Source: Mycobacterium bourgelatii (GTDB taxonomy: Bacteria > Actinomycetota > Actinomycetes > Mycobacteriales > Mycobacteriaceae). Taken from it: a stretch of DNA of 64,000 bases. The stretch spans positions 4,588,001-4,652,000 of the forward strand of contig NZ_BLKZ01000001.1 in the NCBI RefSeq assembly GCF_010723575.1. Reading direction: 5' to 3'. Made by a program: the position numbers and the translations under genes. Each line of letters begins with the position of its first letter. Within the stretch, counting starts at the first letter, position 1. Below, in pieces: positions 16,471 to 25,021 of this stretch. The notes under the pieces are model-generated. The model saw only the letters and a program-made list of their open reading frames with translations. It searched no databases and was not told the DNA's origin.

Positions 16471-17207
16471 AGGTGTCGTCCGCCGGTGATTTCCAGGACG
16501 GTGCCGGTCATGTACGAGGACATGTCCGAGGCCAGGAACAGCGCGACGCTTGCCACCTCGCTGGGTTCACCGGCGCGGCCCATCGGAACCTCGGCCACCT
16601 TGGAATCCCAGATGCGTTGCGGCATGGCTTCGGTCATGGCGGAGCGGATCAATCCGGGAGCAATCGCATTCACTCGGACACCCAGGTACGCAAGCTCTTT
16701 GGCGGCGGCCTTGGTCATTCCGACGATGCCGGCCTTGGCTGCCGAGTAGTTGGTCTGTCCGATCATGCCGACCTTGCCCGAGATGGACGACATGTTGATG
16801 ATTACGCCGCGCTTTTGCTCGCGCATGACCGCGGCGGCCAACCTCGTGCCGTTCCACGTGCCCTTGAGGTGCACGTTGATGACCTGGTCGAACTGCTCTT
16901 CGGTCATCTTGCGCATGGTCGCATCGCGGGTGATGCCCGCGTTGTTGACCATGATGTCCAGGGCACCGAACCGATCGATTGCGGTCTGAATGAGGGTCTG
17001 AACGTCGTCGGCCTGCGTCACATCGCAGCGCACCGCCAACGCGACGTCGTCGCCGCCGAGTTGCTTTGCCGCCACCTGGGTCGCTTCGAGGTTCACGTCG
17101 CCGAGCACCACCCGTGCCCCCTCGGCAATGAACCGCTCCGCGATGGCGAATCCCAGACCTTGCGCGCCTCCGGTAATGACCGCGCTCTGACCGCTTAACA
17201 ACGACAC
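16467..17207 (-). CDS. Short-chain dehydrogenase/reductase (FabG-like 3-oxoacyl reductase)
   Basis: A 246-residue SDR. The cofactor motif TGGAQGLGFAIA is at about residues 12-23, with NNAGI, the active-site Ser in NMSSISGK and YSAAK as the catalytic Tyr-Lys pair. It ends in TGTVLEITGGRHL, typical of FabG-type enzymes. I chose GTG 17207 because GGGAGG lies 9 nt upstream; ATG 17228 and a longer frame to 17303 are weaker. It is the first gene of the leftward operon and probably oxidises a 3-hydroxyacyl-CoA before thiolysis. Confidence 0.92.
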   Translation of the reverse strand: MSLLSGQSAVITGGAQGLGFAIAERFIAEGARVVLGDVNLEATQVAAKQLGGDDVALAVRCDVTQADDVQTLIQTAIDRFGALDIMVNNAGITRDATMRKMTEEQFDQVINVHLKGTWNGTRLAAAVMREQKRGVIINMSSISGKVGMIGQTNYSAAKAGIVGMTKAAAKELAYLGVRVNAIAPGLIRSAMTEAMPQRIWDSKVAEVPMGRAGEPSEVASVALFLASDMSSYMTGTVLEITGGRHL

Positions 17208-17252
17208 CTGAATACGCCTCCCGTTCATGGCCCGAGCGGGCCCCGTCGGGCC

Positions 17253-17275
17253 AATATCATATTTCATATAGGATC
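17253..17275. promoter_or_regulatory. AT-rich divergent promoter patch with a short inverted repeat
   Basis: An AT-rich island within a GC-rich 116-bp spacer between the SDR operon and the acyl-CoA dehydrogenase gene. ATATTTCATAT (17259-17269) is a short inverted repeat around TTC. It could carry -10 elements or an operator for the GntR regulator at the end of the operon; the assignment is tentative. Confidence 0.35.
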
Positions 17276-17323
17276 TGCCCCGGACGGCGGTGCCCAGCCG
17301 CACGCCAGAAGGAGCATCGGCAA

Positions 17324-18490
17324 ATGACCGCCCCTGACGTCTCTGACGAGGACTTTCAGGAAATCCTGAGGCAAACTCGCCACTTCGTCCGTACCGCGGT
17401 GATCCCGCGCGAGCAGGAGATCCTGGACGACGACCGGGTCCCCGACGATTTGCGCGACCACGCCAAAAAGATGGGCCTATTCGGGTACGCGATCCCGCAG
17501 GAATGGGGTGGCCTGGGCCTGAATTTGGAGCAGGACGTCGAACTCGCCATGGAGTTGGGCTATACCTCGCTGGCCGTGCGGTCGATGTTCGGCACGAATA
17601 ACGGCATCGCCGGACAGGTCCTGGTGGGCTTCGGCACCGACGAGCAGAAGGCCCGCTGGCTGGAACCGATCGCCTCGGGTGACGTCGTCGCCTCCTTCGC
17701 TCTGACCGAACCCGGCGCCGGGTCGAATCCGGCCGGCCTGAAGACGAAAGCCGTTCGGGATGGCGGGGATTGGGTGATCAACGGCCAGAAGCGGTTCATC
17801 ACCAACGCACCGGTGGCCAATCTGTTTGTAGTCTTCGCGCGCACCCGTCCCGCCGACGAGCGGGGCCCCGGCATCGCGGTCTTCCTGGTTCCCGGCGACG
17901 CGCCCGGTGTCGAGGTGGGTGCAAAGGACGCGAAGATGGGCCAGGAAGGCGCCTGGACCGCCGACGTCAACTTCACCGACGTCCGGGTCGACGATTCGGC
18001 GTTGGTCGGCGGGAGCGAGGACATCGGGTACCGCGCGGCGATGACCTCGTTGGCGCGCGGCCGGGTCCACATCGCCGCCATCGCGGTGGGCGCCGCCCAG
18101 CGCGCCCTGGACGAATCCGTGGCGTATGCCGCCACGGCGACGCAGGGCGGAACGCCGATCGGCAACTTCCAGTTGGTGCAAGCAATGCTGGCCGATCAAC
18201 AAACCGCCGTGCTCGCCGGCCGCGCACTGGTCCGCGACGCCGCCCGACTGTGGGTAACGAACCAGGACCGACGCATCGCACCCTCAGCGGCGAAGCTCTT
18301 CTGCACCGAAATGGCCGGCAAGGTAGCCGATCTCGCGGTTCAGATCCACGGCGGCAGCGGCTATATGCGCGGTGTTCCGGTCGAACGCATCTACCGCGAC
18401 GTACGGCTGCTGCGGCTTTACGAGGGCACCAGTGAGATTCAGCAGCTGATCATCGGATCCAACTTGGTCAAGGCGGCGCAGCGCCAGTGA
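17324..18490 (+). CDS. Acyl-CoA dehydrogenase
   Basis: A 388-residue acyl-CoA dehydrogenase. ASFALTEPGAGSNPAG and RFITNAPVANLF form the FAD/substrate segments, LARGRVHIAAIAVGAAQRAL the arginine-bearing helix, and IHGGSGYMRGVPVERIYRDV precedes LYEGTSEIQQL, whose Glu is the probable catalytic base. AGAAGGAG 9 nt upstream of ATG 17324 is a strong ribosome binding site. It is divergent from the SDR-thiolase operon, which has its own dehydrogenase, suggesting that two desaturation steps or two substrates are handled. Confidence 0.93.
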   Translation: MTAPDVSDEDFQEILRQTRHFVRTAVIPREQEILDDDRVPDDLRDHAKKMGLFGYAIPQEWGGLGLNLEQDVELAMELGYTSLAVRSMFGTNNGIAGQVLVGFGTDEQKARWLEPIASGDVVASFALTEPGAGSNPAGLKTKAVRDGGDWVINGQKRFITNAPVANLFVVFARTRPADERGPGIAVFLVPGDAPGVEVGAKDAKMGQEGAWTADVNFTDVRVDDSALVGGSEDIGYRAAMTSLARGRVHIAAIAVGAAQRALDESVAYAATATQGGTPIGNFQLVQAMLADQQTAVLAGRALVRDAARLWVTNQDRRIAPSAAKLFCTEMAGKVADLAVQIHGGSGYMRGVPVERIYRDVRLLRLYEGTSEIQQLIIGSNLVKAAQRQ

Positions 18491-19567
18491 TCAGCCGATG
18501 AGTTCGAGCGTCCCCAAGTCGCGGATGGCCTGACAACCGCGCCGCAGCATGGTCAGCACCATGTCGTCGCCGCGTTCGGTGGCGGTGGCGAACGCGAAGC
18601 CAAGTGCCGAGATCAACACGGTGTGTGGCATTCCGAGTCGGTAGTCACGCCAGCAGGTTTCGCGGTCGTAGTCGCTGACGCCGTAACCCTGTAAGGCTTG
18701 GTGGTATTCGCCGACGAGGTCCTCTTCGATGGCGGCGCGCAACTCGGAGTTGAGGCTGGTGGCGGTGAAGTAGGCCAGATCCCGCGCCGGAAGGCCGACG
18801 CTGACCGTTTGCCAATCGACCACGCTGACTCGGCGGTATTCGGGATCGAACAACAAGTTGTCGAGCCGGTAGTCCCCGTGCAGCAGGGCGAATCTGTCGC
18901 GTTCGGCGAGTAACCACGGTGCTACCAGATCCATTGTTGCCCTGAATGTCTCACGATCCTCAGCAGTCATCCGGTCACCGATTTTGTCCAAGGTGATGCC
19001 GGCGCTCATCTTCGCGACCTCGCCGAGTCCTGCCGCGGAGGCCTCGTCAGGGCGCTGAAACGCGATTTCGGGGAGGTCCAACCAGAAGGTGTCACACCAG
19101 CCGGGCCCGTGCAGCCCGGCTAACGCCGTGACCGCTAGCCGTGCCGCCTGTTCGCCGCACCCCGCGATCTGGTCGCCTTGCACGGCGGGCGCTTGGTCGG
19201 CCAGCAGTAGCGCGAAATCCGTTGCATCCTCCGTGATTCCGACGTGGAAACACTGGGGTGTCGGCACGTCGACACGGTCAACCATGTACGTGTAGAACGC
19301 GCATTCGCTGCGATAGCCGATTGCGACCCGGTCGCGAACGGTGTCGTCCTGGGCCGGCATCTTGATGACGAAGGTCGGCGGCAACTCTCCGGGGTCACTT
19401 CCGTAGGTCACCGCCACCCGGTACGTGGCCCCGGTCTGTCCGGTGCCGATGGGGACAACGTCAACGGCGGAGACCTCAACCGGCGTGCCGCGCGCGCTGA
19501 GCACCGTCGCCAGCCACTCGGGCGTGACGTCGCCGGGGTGCCGGGGAATCGCAACAGAGGCAGTCAC
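18491..19567 (-). CDS. Phosphotransferase family protein (APH/choline kinase fold)
   Basis: A 358-residue protein with the APH-type kinase fold. FVIKMPAQDD carries the ATP-binding lysine (about residue 88). LLHGDYRLDNLLFDP is the catalytic Brenner-type motif with Asp and Asn, and VSVVDWQTVSVG holds the metal-binding Asp. Relatives (FadE36-like and macrolide/aminoglycoside phosphotransferase-like proteins) occur beside acyl-CoA dehydrogenases, so a small-molecule kinase role in lipid or sterol metabolism is more likely than drug resistance. The start is GTG 19567. Its stop abuts the stop of the convergent dehydrogenase with no spacer. Confidence 0.85.
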   Translation of the reverse strand: MTASVAIPRHPGDVTPEWLATVLSARGTPVEVSAVDVVPIGTGQTGATYRVAVTYGSDPGELPPTFVIKMPAQDDTVRDRVAIGYRSECAFYTYMVDRVDVPTPQCFHVGITEDATDFALLLADQAPAVQGDQIAGCGEQAARLAVTALAGLHGPGWCDTFWLDLPEIAFQRPDEASAAGLGEVAKMSAGITLDKIGDRMTAEDRETFRATMDLVAPWLLAERDRFALLHGDYRLDNLLFDPEYRRVSVVDWQTVSVGLPARDLAYFTATSLNSELRAAIEEDLVGEYHQALQGYGVSDYDRETCWRDYRLGMPHTVLISALGFAFATATERGDDMVLTMLRRGCQAIRDLGTLELIG

Positions 19568-19623
19568 ACGAGCAACTGTAAGCGATACGGCATGAGCTTC
19601 GGTGGGCCGGACCTAATCGGCGC

Positions 19624-21363
19624 CTAATCGGTGTGAATCCGCCATTCCGCGGCCTCGTGCTGCTGACTCCAGAACTCGCTGAATCGCCCACCCGCGGCTA
19701 GCAATTCGTCAATCGTTCCGTCTTCCACCACCTGGCCGTTGTCGACGAACAGAACGCGGTCGGCGTGCCTGATGCTCGCCAGGCGATGCGCGACGATCAC
19801 CCGGGTGCGCGATTGGGGATCCGCGGTCAGCGCGTCGACCACCGCTACCTCGTTCTCGGTGTCCAGCGCGCTGGTGGCCTCGTCGACCAGCAGGACCGGC
19901 GCGGGCTTCAGCAGAGCGCGTGCGATGCTCACCCGTTGCCGTTCGCCACCGGAGAGCGTCGAACCTGCCTCGCCGACAACGGTGTCGTCGCCGTCGGGCA
20001 AGCGCCCGATCAGTTCGTCGACCCGGGCGAGGCGGACCGCCTGCGCGTATTGATCCTCGCCGGCATTGGGGTTACCGGCGAACACGTTCTCGCGGATCGT
20101 GCCATGGAACAGGTAAGGGTGTTGGAACACAACGCTGCTGACGTCGCGTTGGGCTTCGGCGTTCAGCGTCGCCGCATCGGTGCCGTCGATGAGGACCCGA
20201 CCGCCGGTGGGATGGTGCAGGCCCGCGATCAACGCCAGGATGGTGCTCTTTCCAGAGCCCGACGGGCCGACGATCGCGGTCGTGGTGCCTGGCTGCAGGG
20301 AGAAGCTGACCCCGTCCAGAACCGGCCCGCCGGCGCTGTCGTAGCTGAAGGCAACGTCGGCGAATTCGATCCGCGGGGCTCCGGCGCCGTCGCGCAAGGT
20401 CCCCGCACCGGCGACCATGACCGGCGCGGTCAGCACCGATCGGATGCGTTCGAGGACGCCGCGGACGCTTTCCAACGCGGGTCCGAGTTCACTCACCGTG
20501 GTGAACGGCTCGAGGTAGCGGGCCAGCACGACGATCAGGGCGATCGCCTCCGGCACCGACAGTGTGCCCCCCACCGTCAATGCCGTCGTGACACCGGCGA
20601 ACATGATGAGCGCCAGTTGGCTGGCGACGCTGAACAACAACTGGCCCGGAATCTGCATGCCCAGCAACCGCATGGTGGCGCCGTGCTGAGCGGCCAGCGC
20701 GGAGCCGACCAGACTGCGTGCCGGCTCCACCCGCCGCGCGGCGCGCAATGCCTGTTGGGTTCGGGCGAATTCGATGATCCGCTCGGTCAGCCTGATATTG
20801 GCTTCGCCGGCCACCTTGTCGGCGCGGCGGCTGAAGCGCGCCGATGCCCACAACGCTCCCAACAACATCGGGACACCGGCCAGCGCGGCCAACCCGAGTG
20901 GCCACGAGATGGGCAGCAGCGCCAGTGCGATGACGGCGGGCAGCAGAATCGCTGAAAACAACGGCGTCCCAAGGTTTACCACCAGACCGACCAATTCCGG
21001 CCCGGTTGCGGCAATCGCTTGTCGCGACGTCGCAGTGTTGTCGGCGGTAAACCAATCCAGCCGCACACTGGGAAGCCGGTCGGCCACATCGTGCTGGGAG
21101 CCGTCGAGCACGGCGAAGCCCAGGTCGAAACCGATGCGCGCGGTGATGGTGTCGATCACCCAGCCGGCCACCGTCGCGGCCGTGAGCCAACCCAGCCACA
21201 CCAACGCACGCTGCGGTGTGTCGCTGAACAGCGCCCCGATCAGCGGGACGAGCAACACGGTGGCCGCTGCACGCGCGACCACCGAGATGAAACCGAGCAC
21301 GGCATAGGCAACGATCTTGCCGCGCCGATCAGCCGGAACCAGGCTTATCCAGGTACGGATCAT
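19624..21363 (-). CDS. irtB: IrtB, ferric carboxymycobactin ABC importer half-transporter
   Basis: A 579-residue half-transporter, the same length I recall for M. tuberculosis IrtB. The N-terminal exporter-type membrane domain (about residues 1-310) has six predicted helices. The nucleotide-binding domain has Walker A IVGPSGSGKST, signature LSGGERQRVSIARAL and Walker B VLLVDEATSALD, with VIVAHRLASI after it. With IrtA it forms the inner-membrane heterodimer that imports Fe-carboxymycobactin. ATG 21363 overlaps the irtA stop by 4 bp, so the two are translated together. Confidence 0.96.
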   Translation of the reverse strand: MIRTWISLVPADRRGKIVAYAVLGFISVVARAAATVLLVPLIGALFSDTPQRALVWLGWLTAATVAGWVIDTITARIGFDLGFAVLDGSQHDVADRLPSVRLDWFTADNTATSRQAIAATGPELVGLVVNLGTPLFSAILLPAVIALALLPISWPLGLAALAGVPMLLGALWASARFSRRADKVAGEANIRLTERIIEFARTQQALRAARRVEPARSLVGSALAAQHGATMRLLGMQIPGQLLFSVASQLALIMFAGVTTALTVGGTLSVPEAIALIVVLARYLEPFTTVSELGPALESVRGVLERIRSVLTAPVMVAGAGTLRDGAGAPRIEFADVAFSYDSAGGPVLDGVSFSLQPGTTTAIVGPSGSGKSTILALIAGLHHPTGGRVLIDGTDAATLNAEAQRDVSSVVFQHPYLFHGTIRENVFAGNPNAGEDQYAQAVRLARVDELIGRLPDGDDTVVGEAGSTLSGGERQRVSIARALLKPAPVLLVDEATSALDTENEVAVVDALTADPQSRTRVIVAHRLASIRHADRVLFVDNGQVVEDGTIDELLAAGGRFSEFWSQQHEAAEWRIHTD

Positions 21364-24005
21364 CGTGCCACCTCCTGTGCTGCTGAGACGGCCACCGCGG
21401 TGCCCTGGCCGGTCTCCCAGAGGCGGCGATAACGCCCGTCGGCGGCCAGCAATTGCTCGTGGGTGCCGCGTTCGACGATCCGGCCGTGATCGAGCACGAC
21501 GATCTGGTCGGCCCGGGTGATGGTGTGTAGCCGGTGGGCGATCACCAGCACCGTGCGGTCGCGGGTCAGTCGGTTGAGAGCCTGCTGCACAAGGTATTCC
21601 GACTCCGGGTCAGCGAACGCGGTCGCCTCGTCGAGAATCAGGACGGGTGTGTCGGCCAGGATGGCGCGGGCGATGGTGAGGCGTTGCCGCTCACCGCCGG
21701 ACAGCGCGGCGCTGGCGCCCAGCACGGTGTCGTACCCGTCGGGAAGGCGCAGTATTCGCTCGTGAATCTGCGCCTGGCGGGCGGCGTCTTGGATTTGCTC
21801 GGCCGTCGCATCGGGAACGGCAAGGGCGATGTTCTCGGCGACGGTGCCGTGCACCAGTTGGGTTTCTTGCAGGACGAACCCGACCCGCGTGTACAGCTCG
21901 TCCGCGGTCAGTGCTCGAATGTCCCGTCCACCAACACTTATGGAACCCTGCTCGACATCGTGGAAACGCGCCAGCAGGGCGGCCAGCGTCGACTTCCCGG
22001 ACCCGGAGGGGCCGACAAGCGCGGTGACCGTGCCCGGTCGCAGCCGCAGCGACACGTCCTGGATGACCGGCACGCCCGGCCGATAGCTGAAAGTGACTTG
22101 GTCGAATACCACCGTTGCCGTCGAATCGTTGGCCGACGCTTGCTGCGGTCGCTCCTGCACGTCGAGATCGGGTTCGTCGAGCGTGGTTTGCAGTCGCCGC
22201 GCGGCCAGCATGCCCGCACGGATGCCGCCGAGCCCGTAGGCGATGCCGAGCAGGCGGGCCCCGAATGTCGTGCCCAGCAACAGGAACGGCAGCAGATTGA
22301 CCGGATCCATCCGGTGCGTGACGACGAGCAGGGTACCGATGCTCGTGATCAGCCACAGGAAGGTCGAGGGGCGGGTCACCAGATCCATCGCGGTCTTCTT
22401 GCCGGCCAGGGGGCGTTGCCAGTCGACAAGAAAGCCGATGTATTCGTCCAAGCGACGCCGGAAGGTGGAGGCCGCCGCGCCGCCGAAAACGCGGATCACC
22501 GGCTGCCCTTCGAGATAGGCGCCGGCCTCGCCGTTCATTTTTTCGGCCCAACGCTGCGATTGAACGATGCGTGGGGCAGACTGCACCGCCAACGTGGACA
22601 TCATCACCACGTAGACCAACACCGGCGCGAACATCACCAGCGCCACCCGCCAGTCGATGATGAACAGATAGATCAACACCGACACCGGGGTGATCACGGC
22701 GCTCACTGCATCCGAAATAGCGTGTGTGACAAGGTAATGCAGCGACAGCGTGTCGTCCTGCACCAGTTGCTTGACCGAGCCCGACCCGCGGGCGGTGAAC
22801 CAGCCCAGTGGCAACCGAGCCAACTTGGCGAGCAGCCTTGCGCGCAAACCGCGTTCGAATCGCGCGTCCACGACGTGCAGCCAAAGGGTGAGGGCCGCGC
22901 CGAGAAGCGTGCCCAGACCCAGCAACACCACCGCCGCGATGCCGATGTTCCAGAGTCGGGACTCGTCGGCTCCCGCTAGCAGCAGTCGGGCCAACTCCAC
23001 CAGCAGCACGAACGGCGCCAACTGCACCACCGTGACCACCGCCTGCAAGATCCCGGAAAGGATCAGCGATTTACGCAGCGGTGCAAGCAACTTGCCGGCC
23101 GCCTGAGCACTCCAGCTGCCGCGTGCAGGTGAGGATGCCGCCAGTGGCGAAGCGGGTTCGCAGGGCTGCGGCTGCGCCGCCACTTCCGGTTGGTCCGCGG
23201 GCGGTGCGCACGCGGCTGGCTCATCGGCGGCTGGGGCGCACGGGGCTTCCGACTGACCGCCGCGGCTGGTGCCCATCTCCTTGCCGGCGCTCCAATATGC
23301 CTGCGCGTGGATCTCGGACTTGGGGAAGCCGAACGTTTCGCGCAGCCGCTTCCGGACGTTCTTGAGGGTGGTCGCCTCGGGAGTGGCCCAGGCATACCAG
23401 TTGGACCAGTCCCGGCTCTCGATCGCATTCGCCAGGGTGCACTCGTCACATCTGCTCACCCAATGCACACGCAGCCTGGGATGTTGCGCGATGGGAATCA
23501 GCGTGTCGTTGGGGTCGTGCTGCTCGAGATACATCTCGATCGGGACATCGTCTGGGATAGTGCCGATGATTCCGTTCATCCCGGGGATGGACGCCGAATC
23601 GCCGATGAGTAGATATCCCGCCGGCTGCTCTTCGGGCGCAACGAATCGGGACTTACCCATGAGCGCCATGACATCGATGGTCGCGCCGGGCTGGACCGTT
23701 CGCGCCCACGTCGACGCCGGGCCCGCGGGATCATGCAGCACGATGTCGACCGCGAAGTGGCCGGTCTCCGGGTCGGCCTCGGAAAGCGTGTAGGCACGCT
23801 GAAACTCGGTGTCGGAACCCTTCGGGTCGGGGAACCAAAACCGCAGCCAGGCGGCGGGCTCGGTCTCGGCGTCTTCTAACAGTGTCGGCGACACCATCCG
23901 TATCCGGACGAAATGCGGTGCGATGTAGACTCTTTCGAGCACCGTCGCCGTGTGATCCCGCCCGCCGAAGCCGCGCAATATCGCAGCCTGTATCCCCCGT
24001 GCCAT
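21360..24005 (-). CDS. irtA: IrtA, ferric siderophore ABC transporter with N-terminal siderophore-interaction domain
   Basis: An 881-residue protein. Residues ~1-250 form a cytosolic FAD-binding siderophore-interaction (ferric reductase-like) domain, with RAYTLSEADPETGHFAVDIV and YLLIGDSASIPGMNGI. A Pro/Ala linker follows (~250-300), then a six-helix membrane domain. The nucleotide-binding domain has GPSGSGKST (~665-675), LSGGERQRLTIARAI and VLILDEATAF. The protein imports Fe-carboxymycobactin with IrtB and reduces the iron. The linker is somewhat longer than I recall for M. tuberculosis IrtA and contains three cysteines. ATG 24005 shares one base with the stop of the upstream tetR, giving a tetR-irtA-irtB operon. 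Confidence 0.96.
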   Translation of the reverse strand: MARGIQAAILRGFGGRDHTATVLERVYIAPHFVRIRMVSPTLLEDAETEPAAWLRFWFPDPKGSDTEFQRAYTLSEADPETGHFAVDIVLHDPAGPASTWARTVQPGATIDVMALMGKSRFVAPEEQPAGYLLIGDSASIPGMNGIIGTIPDDVPIEMYLEQHDPNDTLIPIAQHPRLRVHWVSRCDECTLANAIESRDWSNWYAWATPEATTLKNVRKRLRETFGFPKSEIHAQAYWSAGKEMGTSRGGQSEAPCAPAADEPAACAPPADQPEVAAQPQPCEPASPLAASSPARGSWSAQAAGKLLAPLRKSLILSGILQAVVTVVQLAPFVLLVELARLLLAGADESRLWNIGIAAVVLLGLGTLLGAALTLWLHVVDARFERGLRARLLAKLARLPLGWFTARGSGSVKQLVQDDTLSLHYLVTHAISDAVSAVITPVSVLIYLFIIDWRVALVMFAPVLVYVVMMSTLAVQSAPRIVQSQRWAEKMNGEAGAYLEGQPVIRVFGGAAASTFRRRLDEYIGFLVDWQRPLAGKKTAMDLVTRPSTFLWLITSIGTLLVVTHRMDPVNLLPFLLLGTTFGARLLGIAYGLGGIRAGMLAARRLQTTLDEPDLDVQERPQQASANDSTATVVFDQVTFSYRPGVPVIQDVSLRLRPGTVTALVGPSGSGKSTLAALLARFHDVEQGSISVGGRDIRALTADELYTRVGFVLQETQLVHGTVAENIALAVPDATAEQIQDAARQAQIHERILRLPDGYDTVLGASAALSGGERQRLTIARAILADTPVLILDEATAFADPESEYLVQQALNRLTRDRTVLVIAHRLHTITRADQIVVLDHGRIVERGTHEQLLAADGRYRRLWETGQGTAVAVSAAQEVAR

Positions 24006-24718
24006 CAAACGTCCTCTCCCGCGGCATGCCGCGCCACGACTTCGTTTATCGGGCGGCCCGGCGGGATCTCCCCGACCAGCCCGCGGATCGACGCGGCCAA
24101 CAACAGCCGCACATACTGCGCACTCGACAACTTCGGCAGGGCGACGTGGGCAGCGCCCAGGCGTTCATTGGAGGTGAGCTGATCCACGACCGCCTCGCGC
24201 TCCCGCGCGAACCCATTGGCCTGGTCGCCGCCGGTGATGCTGGCGTTGCTCTCCTCACGTGCCGCGAGACTGATCGCCAGCGTGGCCACCGCGCTGCTCA
24301 CCACCATCGCCGCATCCACGGAGTATCCGCGCCGGCTCAGCGCTTCCACCTCGGTGACCAGCAATCGCGTGCCCGCGTCGCCGCGCGGGAACAAGACCTG
24401 GAGGTACGCCGCCAGCCCAGGGTGGTCGACCACGAAGTCCCACATCTGCAGCGCGAACGAAAGGAGGTGGTTCTGCAGGTCTTCGTCGGGGTCCTCACGG
24501 AGCTCAAGTTCGGCGAGCAGACTTTCCCCGACCAAACGCTCCAATTCCCAACGGTTTTCGACGTGCCGGTAGAGGGCGGTCGCAGACACCCCGAGTTTGG
24601 CGGCGACGGCGTTGATGCTCAGTCGACGCATTCCCAGTTCGCGGCCCACTCGAACGATGTCGTCCACCGCGATGAGCGGCGGACGTCCACCACCCGGACG
24701 AGACACGACGGTTTTCAT
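24005..24718 (-). CDS. TetR family regulator, first gene of the irtAB operon
   Basis: A 237-residue TetR protein. The N-terminus MKTVVSRPGGGRPPLIAVDDIV leads into the helix-turn-helix (~20-60) with recognition segment VSATALYRHVENRWEL. The C-terminal half has a TetR_C-type helical domain (FALQMWDFVVDHPGLAAYLQVLF is the clearest segment, shown here only to identify it). The irtA start lies within its stop codon. Upstream are an iron-box-like sequence and an overlapping 21-bp inverted repeat, so iron and another signal may both act. M. tuberculosis irtA, as I recall, has no cotranscribed TetR. GTG 24727 is an alternative start. Confidence 0.88.
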   Translation of the reverse strand: MKTVVSRPGGGRPPLIAVDDIVRVGRELGMRRLSINAVAAKLGVSATALYRHVENRWELERLVGESLLAELELREDPDEDLQNHLLSFALQMWDFVVDHPGLAAYLQVLFPRGDAGTRLLVTEVEALSRRGYSVDAAMVVSSAVATLAISLAAREESNASITGGDQANGFAREREAVVDQLTSNERLGAAHVALPKLSSAQYVRLLLAASIRGLVGEIPPGRPINEVVARHAAGEDV

Positions 24719-24739
24719 CGACAGCACACCTGGCCCTAG

Positions 24740-24760
24740 TAAGTTACCCCCACAAACTAA
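24740..24760. promoter_or_regulatory. Inverted repeat, candidate TetR operator upstream of tetR-irtAB
   Basis: TAAGTT (24740-24745) and AACTAA (24755-24760) form near-perfect arms (one mismatch) of a 21-bp site 22 nt upstream of the tetR start. It is a likely autoregulatory operator, and it overlaps the iron-box-like site by 8 bp. Confidence 0.5.
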
Positions 24761-24771
24761 GGGTCACCTTA
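24753..24771 (-). promoter_or_regulatory. IdeR (iron box)-like site
   Basis: On the minus strand, the 19 bp match the mycobacterial IdeR consensus (two TWAGGTWA-type halves) at 14 of 19 positions, the left half TAAGGTGA best. It lies 35 nt upstream of the tetR-irtA-irtB start, where an iron-responsive repressor would act. The match was counted by eye. Confidence 0.5.
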
Positions 24772-25021
24772 CCCGACGGTCAAACCCCGGCTTGCGCGGC
24801 GGCTTGGCAATCCAGCGCTTTCGAGGAGATCACGGGTCACCGACCGCAGACCGTGCGAGAGTACGTCGAGCGACACCGCGATTTGCTCAGTTGACTACAG
24901 CAAACTTGCCCGGGCGGAGCGTACCGCGTTACGACCATGCGAGCGGGGGTTGCTGAATAACCAACAGTGGTGGGGGTTCGTGAGTAGCATTCCACCCGGG
25001 GACTGGGCTGGAGGCCGCCGA

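Noticed and set aside
18491..19567. Aminoglycoside resistance gene
   Set aside because: The APH-like fold is shared with many non-resistance kinases, and the context is acyl-CoA metabolism.
19765..20955. Plus-strand open frame of nearly 400 codons opposite irtB
   Set aside because: The residue pattern is Arg/Gln-rich without motifs; the opposite strand encodes a complete ABC transporter.
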